From: Corynebacterium marinum DSM 44953
Lineage (GTDB): Bacteria > Actinomycetota > Actinomycetes > Mycobacteriales > Mycobacteriaceae
Direction: 5' to 3'
DNA length: 64,000 nucleotides
Assembly: GCF_000835165.1 (NCBI RefSeq)
Contig: NZ_CP007790.1
Location: forward strand, 2,170,001-2,234,000
In this document: in pieces, positions 35,876 through 45,515 of the stretch
How positions within the stretch are numbered: position 1 is the first letter of the stretch
Layout of the letters: the number at the start of each line of letters is the position of its first letter
Notes under the pieces: generated by a model
Told to the model about the DNA's origin: nothing
What the model saw: the letters and a program-made list of their open reading frames with translations, nothing else
Database searches by the model: none
Position numbers and translations under genes: made by a program

Positions 35876-35899
35876 CGCGTAAGTTACGCGAGCGTAAGT
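35876..35899 (-). promoter_or_regulatory. Palindromic operator upstream of the haemolysin-III gene
   Basis: CGCGTAA-G-TTACGCG (35876-35890) is a perfect inverted repeat, and GCGTAAGT repeats directly at 35877-35884 and 35892-35899, 15 bases apart. It begins 17 bases before the GTG, where a regulator could block transcription. The repeat looks like a TetR-type site. Confidence 0.5.
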
Positions 35900-35980
35900 A
35901 TCTGCCAGTGTACGCCCGCGCCCCAGGGTCCGGCAACAGTATTCCGGACGCGAACCGTCACAGGCCCTCCGCGGGACAGA

Positions 35981-36012
35981 AAGAGCCCGGGAGGTGATCC
36001 TCCCGGGCTCTT
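35981..36012 (-). terminator. purL terminator
   Basis: Perfect 14-base stem AAGAGCCCGGGAGG with a 4-base loop, followed on the minus strand by TCTGTC, 12 bases after the purL stop. Confidence 0.85.
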
Positions 36013-36024
36013 CCACTCGAACGG

Positions 36025-38301
36025 CTACTCGACGACCGAGTTGGCGCCCACCGCGTGACCGAACAGGTCGGGCAGGGTCGCCTTCCAGGCGGCCTTGAGC
36101 TCGTCCAGATCGACGGCGACGTCGCCGAAGACCAGCTCGCGGCCCTGGGTGGTCTCGCCGATGACGGCGGCCGGGACACCCTTCTCAGCGGCGCGGGCCA
36201 GGACGGCGTCGACACGCCCGGCGGTGGTGGCCACCACCGCGCGGGACGCGGACTCGGAGAACAGTGCGACGAACTCGTCCTCGTGCACTGCGGAGAGGTC
36301 GAGCTTCACGCCGCCCTCGGTGCGGAACGCCATCTCCACGACGGTCTGCGCGAGGCCGCCCTCGGAGATATCGTGCGCGCCGGTCAGGTCGGTGTTGCCC
36401 ACGAAGAAGTCCGCCAGGCGCTCCTCGTCGGCCAGGTCGACCTGCGGGGGCAGGCCGGACAGGCCGCCGCCGGAGATCTGCTGCCAGATGGAGCCGCCGA
36501 ACTCGTCGTCGGTCTCGCCCAGGAGGATGAGGACCTCGGCCTCATCGACGGTGCCCAGGTCGTGGCCGATGGCCTGGTGGACATCCTCGATGACGCCCAG
36601 GACGCCGACGACGGGGGTCGGCAGGATCGGCTCGTCACCGGTCTGGTTGTAGAAGGAGACGTTGCCGCCGGAGACCGGGATGCCCAGCTCCTTGGCGCCG
36701 TCGGCCAGGCCGTGGACGGCCTCGCGGAACTGCCACATGACGTCGGCGCTCTCCGGGGAACCGAAGTTGAGGCAGTTGGTCACCGCGACCGGCTTCGCGC
36801 CGGTGACGGCGACGTTGCGGTAGGCCTCGGCGAGCGCCAGGCGGGCGCCGGTGGCCGGGTCGAGCTTGGTGTAGCGGCCGGAGGCGTCGGCCGAGACGGC
36901 GACGCCCCGGTTGGTCTCCTCGTTGATGCGCAGGACACCGGCGTCGGAGTACTTGGCCTTGACGGTGTTGCCGCGGACGTAGCGGTCGTACTGCTCGGTG
37001 ATGAAGTCACGGGAGCACAGTGCCGGGGAGGACACCATGTCGAACAACGCCTGCTTGAGGTCCGCCGGCCGTTCGACCGGGGCCTGCTCCTGCAGCTCGT
37101 CCTGCCACTCGGGGCGGGCGAAGGGGCGCTCGTAGACCGGGCCCTCGTCGATGGTGGACGCCGGGGCGTCGACCACCAGCTCGCCGTTGTGGTACACGAG
37201 GTAGCGGTCCTTCTCGTCGATGACCTCGCCGATCTCGGCGACGGGCACCTCCCACTTCGCGCAGATCGCCTGGAACTTCTCCACGTTCTCCGGGGTCACC
37301 ACGGCGCACATGCGCTCCTGGGACTCGGAGGCGAGGATCTCGGCGGCGGTCATGTTCTCGGCGCGCAGCGGCACGGCGTCGAGGTTGACGCGCATTCCGC
37401 CGTCGCCGGCGGCCGCCAGCTCGGAGGTGGCGCACGCGAGGCCACCGCCGCCGAGGTCCTGGATACCGACGACCACACCGGCCTGGTAAAGCTCGAGGCA
37501 GCACTCGATGAGGACCTTCTCGGCGAAGGGGTCGCCGACCTGGACGGCCGGCAGCTTGCGCTCGGCGCCCTCCTCGAAGGACTCAGAACCGAGGACGGAC
37601 ACGCCGCCGATGCCGTCGAGGCCCGTGCGGGAGCCGAAGAGCATGACCTTGTTGCCGGTGCCCGAGGCGAAGGCCAGCTTGAGGTCCTCCACCTTGAGGG
37701 TGCCCACACACAGGGCATTGACCAGCGGATTGCCGGAGTAAGCCTCGTCGAAAACGGTCTCGCCGCCGATGTTGGGCAGGCCGAGGGAGTTGCCGTAACC
37801 GCCGACGCCGTGGACGACACCCGGCAGAACGCGCTTGGTGTCCGGGGCGTCCGCCGGGCCGAAGCGCAGCTGATCCATCACGGCGATCGGGCGGGCGCCC
37901 ATGGCCATGATGTCGCGGACGATGCCGCCGACGCCGGTCGCCGCACCCTGGTAGGGCTCGACGAAGGAGGGGTGGTTGTGGGACTCGACGCGGAAGGTGA
38001 CGGCGTCTCCGCCGCCGATGTCGACCACGCCGGCATTCTCGCCGATGCCGGCGAGGATCTTCTCCGCCATCTCCGGGGTGGTGGTCTCACCGAAGTAGCG
38101 CAGGTGCACCTTGGAGGACTTGTAGGAGCAGTGCTCCGACCACATCACCGAGTAGACGCTCAGTTCCGCGTCGGTGGGTCGGCGGCCGAGGATCTTGGTG
38201 ATCTTGTCGTACTCGTCGTCCTTGAGGCCGAGCTCGACGTAGGGCTGCGGGGCATCCGGGTTGGCCTTGGCGGCGTCGACGGTGTCGTTATGAACTGTCA
38301 T
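36025..38301 (-). CDS. purL: Phosphoribosylformylglycinamidine synthase, large subunit
   Basis: 758 residues, the small-type PurL that needs separate PurQ and PurS. It converts FGAR to FGAM with ATP and ammonia. Signatures: [52 protein letters not shown] and [19 protein letters not shown]. Its ribosome site TAGGAGGCG includes the purQ stop region; the gap to purQ is 15 bases. Last gene of purSQL. Confidence 0.97.
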   Translation of the reverse strand: MTVHNDTVDAAKANPDAPQPYVELGLKDDEYDKITKILGRRPTDAELSVYSVMWSEHCSYKSSKVHLRYFGETTTPEMAEKILAGIGENAGVVDIGGGDAVTFRVESHNHPSFVEPYQGAATGVGGIVRDIMAMGARPIAVMDQLRFGPADAPDTKRVLPGVVHGVGGYGNSLGLPNIGGETVFDEAYSGNPLVNALCVGTLKVEDLKLAFASGTGNKVMLFGSRTGLDGIGGVSVLGSESFEEGAERKLPAVQVGDPFAEKVLIECCLELYQAGVVVGIQDLGGGGLACATSELAAAGDGGMRVNLDAVPLRAENMTAAEILASESQERMCAVVTPENVEKFQAICAKWEVPVAEIGEVIDEKDRYLVYHNGELVVDAPASTIDEGPVYERPFARPEWQDELQEQAPVERPADLKQALFDMVSSPALCSRDFITEQYDRYVRGNTVKAKYSDAGVLRINEETNRGVAVSADASGRYTKLDPATGARLALAEAYRNVAVTGAKPVAVTNCLNFGSPESADVMWQFREAVHGLADGAKELGIPVSGGNVSFYNQTGDEPILPTPVVGVLGVIEDVHQAIGHDLGTVDEAEVLILLGETDDEFGGSIWQQISGGGLSGLPPQVDLADEERLADFFVGNTDLTGAHDISEGGLAQTVVEMAFRTEGGVKLDLSAVHEDEFVALFSESASRAVVATTAGRVDAVLARAAEKGVPAAVIGETTQGRELVFGDVAVDLDELKAAWKATLPDLFGHAVGANSVVE

Positions 38302-38316
38302 TGTGTGTTGCGCCTC

Positions 38317-38988
38317 CTAGGCTGCGATCGTGCCGATGGCGGACAGGAACATCCCCAGGCCGTCGATGGACGGGCCGGTGAGGATCTCGACGGCGTGCTC
38401 CGGGTGCGGCATGAGTCCGACGACGCGGCCGGTCTCGTTGGTGATGCCGGCGATGGCGTTGAGGGAACCGTTGTAGTTGTCGGTGTAGCGGAAGACCACG
38501 CGGCCCTCCCCCTCGAGCATGTCGATGGTGTCCGGGGCGGCCTGGAAACGGCCCTCGCCGTGCTTGGCCGGGACGAGGATCTTCTGGCCGGCCTCGTAGT
38601 GCGAGGTCCACGCAGTGTCGGCGTTGACGACCTCAAGGTAGGTGTCGGTGCAGTGGAAGTGGAGGCCCTCGTTGCGGGTGAGGGCGCCGGGCAGGAGGCG
38701 GGCCTCGGTGAGGACCTGGAAGCCGTTGCAGATTCCCAGGACCGGCATCCCCTTGCCGGCCGCCTCGACGACAGCCCGCATCACCGGCGCGATCGCGGAG
38801 ATGGCGCCGGAACGCAGGTAGTCGCCGTAGGAGAATCCGCCCGGGACGACGACCGCGTCGACGCCCTTGAGGTCCTCGTCGGCGTGCCACAGGTTGACCA
38901 CCTCGGCGCCGGCGATGCGGACGGCACGGGCGGCGTCGACGTCGTCGAGCGTGCCCGGGAAGGTGATGACACCGATCTTGGCGGTCAC
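38317..38988 (-). CDS. purQ: Phosphoribosylformylglycinamidine synthase, glutaminase subunit
   Basis: 223-residue class I glutamine amidotransferase supplying ammonia to PurL. The nucleophile Cys is in [15 protein letters not shown] and the His/Glu pair in [12 protein letters not shown] start overlapping the purS stop by four bases (GTGA). Confidence 0.97.
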   Translation of the reverse strand: MTAKIGVITFPGTLDDVDAARAVRIAGAEVVNLWHADEDLKGVDAVVVPGGFSYGDYLRSGAISAIAPVMRAVVEAAGKGMPVLGICNGFQVLTEARLLPGALTRNEGLHFHCTDTYLEVVNADTAWTSHYEAGQKILVPAKHGEGRFQAAPDTIDMLEGEGRVVFRYTDNYNGSLNAIAGITNETGRVVGLMPHPEHAVEILTGPSIDGLGMFLSAIGTIAA

Positions 38989-39230
38989 TTGGCGACCTCC
39001 ACGCCCACGACCTCGAAGTCCTCGATCACGGTGTTGGCGAGCAGCGTCTCGGCGACCTTCTCGAGGTCGGCGGCGGTGACGGAGTCATCCACCTCCAGCT
39101 CGAAACGCTTGCCCTGACGTACGTCGCTGACGCCGGTGACACCGATGCGCCCCAGCGCTCGGTGGACGGCCTGTCCCTGGGGGTCGAGGATCTCCGCCTT
39201 CGGCATGACATTCACAACAACACGGGCCAC
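38985..39230 (-). CDS. purS: Phosphoribosylformylglycinamidine synthase subunit PurS
   Basis: 81 residues, the normal PurS length. Starts (M)[30 protein letters not shown], the PurS signature. It bridges PurQ and PurL. GTG start with AAGGGAAAA upstream. First gene of purSQL. Confidence 0.95.
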   Translation of the reverse strand: MARVVVNVMPKAEILDPQGQAVHRALGRIGVTGVSDVRQGKRFELEVDDSVTAADLEKVAETLLANTVIEDFEVVGVEVAK

Positions 39231-39527
39231 AGTTTTCCCTTATCTTCGCCGGAATTGGTCGGATTTCATTCTAGCCTGCCGCACCAAACCCAGTTACTTC
39301 GCGAGACGCAGGGCACATACCAGAACCGGTTAATCGGGGGTACCCCTTCATTGAAAGTGAGATGAACTCTGTGTCAACGCCCGGTCAAATGGCCAGTAGA
39401 GCACCCCGGACGGGGTGAGTTTCCGGAGCAAGCATCCGGCAAAAAGGTGAGATCAACGGTTAGGTATCCGGGCGGACACATCTGTCCGGGTCACGTCCTC
39501 TTCTCCCGATTATCGAAGGTACCCCCC
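39231..39527. promoter_or_regulatory. Intergenic region between purS and the secreted nuclease
   Basis: 297 bases without a gene. It contains two inverted repeats: GGGGTACCCC at 39337-39346 and CACCCCG-GA-CGGGGTG at 39402-39417. Both are C-run/G-run palindromes and may bind a regulator of the nuclease gene. An AAGG ribosome site lies at 39516-39519. Confidence 0.35.
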
Positions 39528-42068
39528 ATGCTCCGTCCCGCCAGCGGGCTGATCGCAGCCGCCGCTACAGGCCTCTCCCTCATTCTCGTCCCCTCCACCG
39601 CCCTGGCCGCACCCGCCGGCGACAACGTCGTCATCAACGAGGTGTACGGCGGCGGAGGCAACTCCGGTGCCACCTACACCCACGACTTCATTGAGCTGTA
39701 CAACCCGACCGGCGAAACCATCGTGCTCGATGGCTGGACGGTCGAGTACTACTCCGCAACGGGCACCAGTGCGACTGCCACCACGCTGTCCGGTTCCATC
39801 GGACCCGGCGACTTCTACCTCATCCAGCAAGCCAAGGGCAGCGGCGGCACCGAGGCCCTGCCCACCCCGGATGCCGTCGGAAACGCCGCGATGAGCGGCA
39901 CCAACGGCAAGGTCGTGTTCAAGGACGCCGTCGGAAACACCGTCGACCTCGTCGGCTTCGGCTCCACCGCCAACCTCTACGAGGGATCCGGCCCCACCCG
40001 GACCCTGTCGAACTCGACCTCCGCGCAGCGCGAGCCCGTCGGCCATGACACGGACGACAACGCCCTCGACTTCACCGTCGCCGCCCCCACCCCGCAGAAC
40101 TCCGGCGGCATCGGCCCCGTCATCACCGAACCCGAGCCGGAGCCCGAGCCCGGCGCGGCCGTCTCCATCGCCGAGATCCAGGGCACCGGCGCGGTGTCCC
40201 CGCTCAAGGGCCAGCAGGTCACCACCGAAGGCGTGGTCACCGCGGTCTACCCGGAAGGCGGCCGCAACGGCTTCCATCTGCAGACCGGCGGCACCGGCGG
40301 CGCACCGAAGCAGACCGGCGAGGCCTCCGACGCCATCTTCGTCTACCTGGGCAGCCAGGGGACCTACCCGGAGATCGGCGACTCGGTCATCGTCACCGGC
40401 CAGGCGGACGAGTACTACGACGTCACGCAGATCTCCGGCCCGACGATCACCGCCCCCGACACGGACTTCGCCCCGGTCACCCCGGTCGAGATCGGTCACC
40501 TTCCCGCGGGAGATGAAGCCCGCGAAGCCTACGAGTCCATGCTGGTGCTACCCACCGGCGCCCACACGGTCACCAACAACTACGCGCTGAACACCTTCGG
40601 CGAGATCGGCCTGGCCCCGGGCACCGGGGCACACCGCCAGCCGACAGACGTCCATGCCCCGGACACCGACCTGGCTTCCCCCGCCCAGCAGCTCGCCGCG
40701 CGGCAGCAGGCCGAGCTGGTGCTTCTCGACGATGGCCGCACCCGCAACTACATGACCGGCGACAAGACCACTCCCCTCCCCTGGGTCGCCGTCGACGGCG
40801 CGGCGGGCGTCTCCATCCGCACGGGTGCCGCGGTGGACTTCCAGCACCCGGTCGTGGTCGGCTTCTCCCACGACCACTGGCGCTTCCAGCCGACCACCCC
40901 GGTCACCGGCAACAGCTCCGCCGTTGAACTCCCCATCACCTGGGAGGACACCCGCGCCGCCGAGATCGGCGCCATGGACACGGTCGAGGGCGATTACTCC
41001 GTCGCCTCCTTCAACGTCCTGAACTACTTCACCTCCCTCGGCGAGAACGAGGAGGGCTGCCGTTCGTACAACGACATGTACGGCACCCCGGTGGGCACCA
41101 ACTACTGCGACGTCCGCGGCGCCTGGTCGCAGGACGCCTTCGACGACCAGCAGACGAAGATCGTCGCCGCGATCAACGCTCTCGACGTCGACGTCCTCGG
41201 CCTCGAGGAGATCGAGAACACCTACGCCCTCACCGGCGACATCGAGCGCCGGGATGAAGCCCTGTCCGCGCTTGTCGACGCCCTCAACGCCGACGCCGGC
41301 ACCACCCGCTGGGCCTACGCCCCCTCCCCGGCAGTCGTCGGCACAGACGAGGACGTGATCCGCGTCGGTTTCCTCTACGACCCGGCGACCGTGGAGACGG
41401 TCGGTGAGTCCCGCGTCTTCGACGACGCCCGCTTCACCGGCACCGCCCGCCAGCCGCTGGCCCAGGAGTTCGCCGCCGTCGACGGCGGCAAGTCCTTCGT
41501 CGCGGTGGTCAACCACTTCAAGTCCAAGGGTTCCGTCGCCGCCGGCGACAGCGACAAGGGCGACGGCCAGGGCAACAACGCCACCGTCCGCGTCAACCAG
41601 TCCCAGGCGCTCCTCGAGCACCTCGGGGACCAGTCGGACTGGGACGACCTGCCGGTCTTCATCCTGGGCGACACCAACGCCTACTCACGGGAGACGGCCA
41701 TGTCCGTCCTGGAGACCGCCGGTTTCACCAACATCGCCGCGCAGTACGACCCGGAGCACACCACCTACCAGTTCGGTGGCCTCCTCGGTTCCCTGGACCA
41801 CGCCCTCGGCAACGCCGCGGCGATGGAACTCGTCGCCGACGCCCGCATCTGGAACATCAACGCCGATGAGCCGGTCGTCTACGAGTACTCCCGCCGCAAC
41901 TACAACGTCATCGACTTCCACGAGGACAACTACTTCCGCTCCTCCGACCACGACCCGGTGAAGGTGGGCTTCAACCTCCCCACCGGCGCCGAGGGCAACG
42001 GTCGTCCGGCCCACTCCTTCGAGCAGGGCCGCCCCGCCCACTCCTTCGGGAACAACGGCAACAACTAA
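39528..42068 (+). CDS. Secreted extracellular nuclease (ExeM/NucH-like)
   Basis: 846 residues with a Sec signal peptide (LIAAAATGLSLILVPSTALAAPA). A lamin-tail domain follows (about 30-165; VVINEVYGGGGNSGATYTHDFIELYNPT), then an acidic Pro linker (EPEPEPEPGA), an OB-fold-like region, and an endonuclease/exonuclease/phosphatase domain from about 500. The catalytic pieces are ASFNVLNYF, LGLEEIEN, NHFKSKG, LGDTNAY and SSDHDPV. No LPXTG or C-terminal anchor is seen; the tail is two GRPAHSF copies then Asn/Gly. It probably degrades external DNA or RNA for phosphate or nucleosides. ATG at 39528 chosen for its ribosome site and signal peptide. Confidence 0.92.
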   Translation: MLRPASGLIAAAATGLSLILVPSTALAAPAGDNVVINEVYGGGGNSGATYTHDFIELYNPTGETIVLDGWTVEYYSATGTSATATTLSGSIGPGDFYLIQQAKGSGGTEALPTPDAVGNAAMSGTNGKVVFKDAVGNTVDLVGFGSTANLYEGSGPTRTLSNSTSAQREPVGHDTDDNALDFTVAAPTPQNSGGIGPVITEPEPEPEPGAAVSIAEIQGTGAVSPLKGQQVTTEGVVTAVYPEGGRNGFHLQTGGTGGAPKQTGEASDAIFVYLGSQGTYPEIGDSVIVTGQADEYYDVTQISGPTITAPDTDFAPVTPVEIGHLPAGDEAREAYESMLVLPTGAHTVTNNYALNTFGEIGLAPGTGAHRQPTDVHAPDTDLASPAQQLAARQQAELVLLDDGRTRNYMTGDKTTPLPWVAVDGAAGVSIRTGAAVDFQHPVVVGFSHDHWRFQPTTPVTGNSSAVELPITWEDTRAAEIGAMDTVEGDYSVASFNVLNYFTSLGENEEGCRSYNDMYGTPVGTNYCDVRGAWSQDAFDDQQTKIVAAINALDVDVLGLEEIENTYALTGDIERRDEALSALVDALNADAGTTRWAYAPSPAVVGTDEDVIRVGFLYDPATVETVGESRVFDDARFTGTARQPLAQEFAAVDGGKSFVAVVNHFKSKGSVAAGDSDKGDGQGNNATVRVNQSQALLEHLGDQSDWDDLPVFILGDTNAYSRETAMSVLETAGFTNIAAQYDPEHTTYQFGGLLGSLDHALGNAAAMELVADARIWNINADEPVVYEYSRRNYNVIDFHEDNYFRSSDHDPVKVGFNLPTGAEGNGRPAHSFEQGRPAHSFGNNGNN

Positions 42069-42091
42069 GCCCCGCTCCTCCCGCACGACAC

Positions 42092-42125
42092 CCCCGGAGA
42101 ACCCTGCTGTTCAGGTTCTCCGGGG
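42092..42125. terminator. Bidirectional hairpin between nuclease gene and mpx
   Basis: Perfect 12-base stem CCCCGGAGAACC/GGTTCTCCGGGG with a 10-base loop between the two convergent genes. Confidence 0.8.
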
Positions 42126-42148
42126 CTGTCGTGTTTCCGGCGGGCGGA

Positions 42149-42643
42149 TCAGCCCGGCAGGTTCGCCTCGATGAGCGAGACCAGCGCGGGGTCGTTCGGT
42201 TCGGTGCGCGGCCGGATGCGGGCGAGCACCTCGCCGGAAGGCGAGATGAGGAACTTCTCGAAGTTCCAGGCGACGTCGCCGGCCTCGCCCTGCGCGTCCG
42301 CCACCGAGGTCAGCTCCCGGTAGACCGGGTGGGCGTTCTCGCCGTTGACATCGAGCTTGGACAGCAGCGGGAAGCTGACGCCGTAGTTGAGGGAGCAGAA
42401 GTCGGCGATCTGGGCGTCGGAACCCGGTTCCTGGGCGCCGAACTGGTTGCAGGGGGCGCCGACGACGGTGAGGCCGCGCCCGGCGTAGTCATCGGCGAGC
42501 TGCTGGAGCCCGGCGTACTGCGGAGTCAGGCCGCACTTCGAGGCGGTGTTGACCAGCAGGAGGAGATCGCCCCCGGCGATCTCCCGCAGGGTGGAGGTGG
42601 TGGAGTCGGGGAGGTTGACGGGGATGTCGAGAAGCTCAGTCAT
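42149..42643 (-). CDS. mpx: Mycothiol/thioredoxin-dependent peroxidase (GPx family)
   Basis: 164-residue glutathione-peroxidase-like protein with Cys rather than selenocysteine at the active site (NTASKCGLTPQY, C37). The downstream motifs APCNQFGAQEPG (C65) and WNFEKFLI are intact, and C83 is the likely resolving Cys. In C. glutamicum the orthologue reduces peroxides with thioredoxin or mycothiol. mshD in this window supplies mycothiol. Confidence 0.92.
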   Translation of the reverse strand: MTELLDIPVNLPDSTTSTLREIAGGDLLLLVNTASKCGLTPQYAGLQQLADDYAGRGLTVVGAPCNQFGAQEPGSDAQIADFCSLNYGVSFPLLSKLDVNGENAHPVYRELTSVADAQGEAGDVAWNFEKFLISPSGEVLARIRPRTEPNDPALVSLIEANLPG

Positions 42644-42647
42644 ACCC

Positions 42648-43325
42648 TCAGACTACGGCGCGGTAGTCGCTCGGCGCGGCGCCCGCCCCGACTGCGGCGA
42701 CGGCGGCGCGGAGAAAGTCGGAGGCCACCTTCTTCTCCTGCAGGTTGCGGCCCGACACGGACAGGCGGATGGTGTTGCCGCTGGCGGCGCCGCGCTCGGC
42801 GGCCCGGATCACGTTGCGGCGCCACCACTTGGCCGCGCCGAAACCCTCGCCGACGGACAGGTTGCGGCACTGCTCGAAGGAACCGTCCGCGAGGTTGTGT
42901 ATGCCCCGGGTGCTGGCGGCGAGGACGAAGTTGAACTCCGGCAGCACCTCGAGGGTGCCCGGCGACATGCGCCAACGGGGCGGGGCGAAGATGTCGGGCT
43001 CGAAACCGATCTTCCTCATCTGGCGGGTGGCGCCGGCCAGCCGCAGACGGGCTTCGTGGGAGTCGAGGGTGGCGAACTCGGAACGCCGGCCCTGCACGGC
43101 CTGGTCGAAACCGTTGAGGATGAGCACCCGGCCGGCCTCCTGCTGCCCGAGCAGCCAGTCGCGGGTCTTCGGGTCCCGGGCCAGGTGCCAGTTGCCGTCG
43201 ATGTGCGGGGCGACCAGCAGAGACACGGGGATGGTCTCCGCGTCGAGGGCCTTCATCATGTCCGCCACTGCTCCCCTGGTGTCGGAGAAGATACTGGAAA
43301 CTGAAACCAGGAGGCGGCCGCGCAT
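42648..43325 (-). CDS. Polysaccharide-deacetylase-like (DUF2334) protein
   Basis: 225 residues. LLVSVSSIFSDTR at the start, SLLVAPHIDGNWHLARDP and DIFAPPRWRMSPGTLEVL are typical of the DUF2334 branch of the NodB-fold hydrolases. No signal peptide, so it may act in the cytoplasm or be misfolded for secretion; substrate unknown. Lies 8 bases after ptrB and probably shares its mRNA; ends 4 bases before the mpx start. Confidence 0.75.
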   Translation of the reverse strand: MRGRLLVSVSSIFSDTRGAVADMMKALDAETIPVSLLVAPHIDGNWHLARDPKTRDWLLGQQEAGRVLILNGFDQAVQGRRSEFATLDSHEARLRLAGATRQMRKIGFEPDIFAPPRWRMSPGTLEVLPEFNFVLAASTRGIHNLADGSFEQCRNLSVGEGFGAAKWWRRNVIRAAERGAASGNTIRLSVSGRNLQEKKVASDFLRAAVAAVGAGAAPSDYRAVV

Positions 43326-43333
43326 AGGGGGAA

Positions 43334-45493
43334 TTATCGCACGCCAGCACCGCTCTGTCGCGGCAAGTTTTCCCCGGCGCCCGCGGTATGCAGCGTCCAT
43401 GCGTACTCGAAGGCGGTCTGCTGCCAGCGGGCGTACCGGCCGGACACGCCGCCGTGCCCGGCGGACATCTCGGTCTTGAGCAGGAACTCGCCGCCGGTGG
43501 CGGTGGCGCGCAACCGGGCGATCCATTTGGCGGGCTCGACGTAGAGGACGCGGGTGTCGTTGAGCGACGTGATCGCCAGGATGTCCGGGTAGTCCTTGGC
43601 CTCCACGTTCTCGTAGGGGGCGTAGGAGGCCATGTAGTCGTAGACCTCCGGGTCGTGGAAGGGGTCGCCCCACTCGTCCCACTCGGTGACCGTCAGCGGC
43701 AGCTCCGGCTTGAGCATGGAGGTCAGCGGGTCCACGAAGGGGACCACCGCCTGGATGCCCGCGAAACGGTCGGGCGCCAGGTTGGCGATCGCGCCCATGA
43801 GCATGCCACCGGCGGAGCCGCCCTCGGCGACCAGCCGGTCGGGGGCGGTCAGTCCGCGGGCGATGAGGTCGTCGGCGACGTTGACGAAGTCGGTGAAGGT
43901 GTTCTTCTTCTTCGCCAGCTTGCCGTCGTCGTACCAGGCGCGGCCCATCTCGCCGCCGCCGCGGACGTGCGCCACCGCGAAGATCATGCCGCGGTCCATC
44001 ACGGAGAGCCGGGAGATGGAGAATCCCGGGTCGATGCTCGACTCGTAGGAGCCGTAGGCGTAGAGCACCATCGGGTTCGGCCGGCTGACGTCCAGGTCGG
44101 CGCGGTGGACCACGGAGACGGGGATCTGCTCGCCGTCGGCGGCGGTGGTCCACAGGCGGTAGGCGGTGTAATCCTCACGGTTGTAGCCGCCGAGGATCTC
44201 CTGCTCCTTGAGCAGGGTGAACACGCCGGTGGCGATTCGGTAGTCGTAGAGGCGCGCCGGGGTGGTGAAGGAACCGTAGGAGATCCGGATGACGGGCGCG
44301 TCCCACTCCGGGTTGCCCAGGGAACCGGCGGTGTAAAGCTCCTCGTCGAACTCCAGCTCTTCGAAGGTGCCGTAGCAGCCGTCCGCGGGCAGCTCCATGA
44401 CGGCGAGGCGGCCGATGGCACCGCGTCGGTAAGCTGCGACGATGTGTCCCTCGAACGTGTCCACCCCCTCGATGCGGGTCTCCGCGGCGTGCGGGATGAG
44501 GGTCTCCAACCCGCGCAGTGGCGGCAGTTCGGAGACGGGGCACTCGCCCACCTCGAAGTTCGGGCCGGTGGCGTTGTGCGTGACGATCCACCTGTCCGCC
44601 CCGCCGTCCAGCCCGGCGACGACGGCGTGGTCGACGGAGTACTCGACGCCCTTCTCCCGCGGCCACAGAACCTGGAACTCGCCCTCCGGGTCGTCCATCG
44701 GCAGAACCCGGGTCTCGGAGGTGATCTTGGAGGCGGATTCGATGATGAGGTACTTCTCGCTGCGGGTGGAGCCGACGCCGGTGAAGTACTGCTCGTCCTC
44801 CTCCCGGAAGACGCAGACGTCTTCGGCCGGGTCGGTGCCGATGCGGTGGCGCCACACGGTGTCCGGCCGCCAGGCGTCGTCGACGCGCTGGTAGAAGAGG
44901 TGCTCCTCCCCCGCCCAGGTCGCGCCGTAGTAGATGTTCTCCAGCACGTCATCGAGCAGCTCGCCGGTCTCGAGGTTCCGGATGCGCAGAGTGAAGCGCT
45001 CCTCGCCGGTGGTGTCGACGGAATAGGCGAGGAGACGGCCGGAGGTGGTGACCGAGGAGGCGCCGAGGGAGAAGAACTCGTGCCCTTCGGCGAGCGCGTT
45101 GAGGTCGAGGATGACCTGTTCGCCTTCCGGGCGGCCCTCTTCGGGGATGACCGGCGGGGTCCACGGATCGTGGGCCTCGTTGACCGGGATGCGGCAGGAG
45201 TAGCCGTAGTCCTTGCCCTCCTCGGTCCGCCCGTAGTACCACCAGTCGCCGGAGCGCTGCGGGACGGACATGTCCGTCTCCTTGATGCGGGACTTGATCT
45301 CGGTGTAGATCTGCCCGGTCAGGTCCTCGATGCCGGCGGTCTGCTGTTTCGTGTAGGCGTTCTCCGCCTCGAGGTGGGCGATCGTCTCCGGGGAATCCTT
45401 GTCCCGCAGCCATTCGTAGTCATCGACGAAGGTCCGCCCGTGGAATTCACGGACGACCGGGTGGCGGGGAGCGATCGGGGGCTGCAGAGTCAT
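43334..45493 (-). CDS. ptrB: Prolyl oligopeptidase family protease (oligopeptidase B)
   Basis: 719 residues: N-terminal seven-bladed propeller and C-terminal alpha/beta hydrolase. The catalytic triad is visible: Ser in AEGGSAGGMLMG, Asp in SLNDTRVLYVEPAKW and His in MSAGHGGVSGR. It cleaves short peptides after basic or Pro residues in the cytoplasm. ATG at 45493 follows TACGAT by 8 bases. Neighbour of purC, as in C. glutamicum. Confidence 0.93.
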   Translation of the reverse strand: MTLQPPIAPRHPVVREFHGRTFVDDYEWLRDKDSPETIAHLEAENAYTKQQTAGIEDLTGQIYTEIKSRIKETDMSVPQRSGDWWYYGRTEEGKDYGYSCRIPVNEAHDPWTPPVIPEEGRPEGEQVILDLNALAEGHEFFSLGASSVTTSGRLLAYSVDTTGEERFTLRIRNLETGELLDDVLENIYYGATWAGEEHLFYQRVDDAWRPDTVWRHRIGTDPAEDVCVFREEDEQYFTGVGSTRSEKYLIIESASKITSETRVLPMDDPEGEFQVLWPREKGVEYSVDHAVVAGLDGGADRWIVTHNATGPNFEVGECPVSELPPLRGLETLIPHAAETRIEGVDTFEGHIVAAYRRGAIGRLAVMELPADGCYGTFEELEFDEELYTAGSLGNPEWDAPVIRISYGSFTTPARLYDYRIATGVFTLLKEQEILGGYNREDYTAYRLWTTAADGEQIPVSVVHRADLDVSRPNPMVLYAYGSYESSIDPGFSISRLSVMDRGMIFAVAHVRGGGEMGRAWYDDGKLAKKKNTFTDFVNVADDLIARGLTAPDRLVAEGGSAGGMLMGAIANLAPDRFAGIQAVVPFVDPLTSMLKPELPLTVTEWDEWGDPFHDPEVYDYMASYAPYENVEAKDYPDILAITSLNDTRVLYVEPAKWIARLRATATGGEFLLKTEMSAGHGGVSGRYARWQQTAFEYAWTLHTAGAGENLPRQSGAGVR

Positions 45494-45515
45494 GCCCACC
45501 GATCGTAGTCACCTG

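Noticed and set aside
36055..39117. Open frame of about 1020 codons on the plus strand across purL-purQ-purS
   Set aside because: It is antisense to three well-supported purine genes in GC-rich DNA, where long shadow frames are common; its translation has no recognisable domains.
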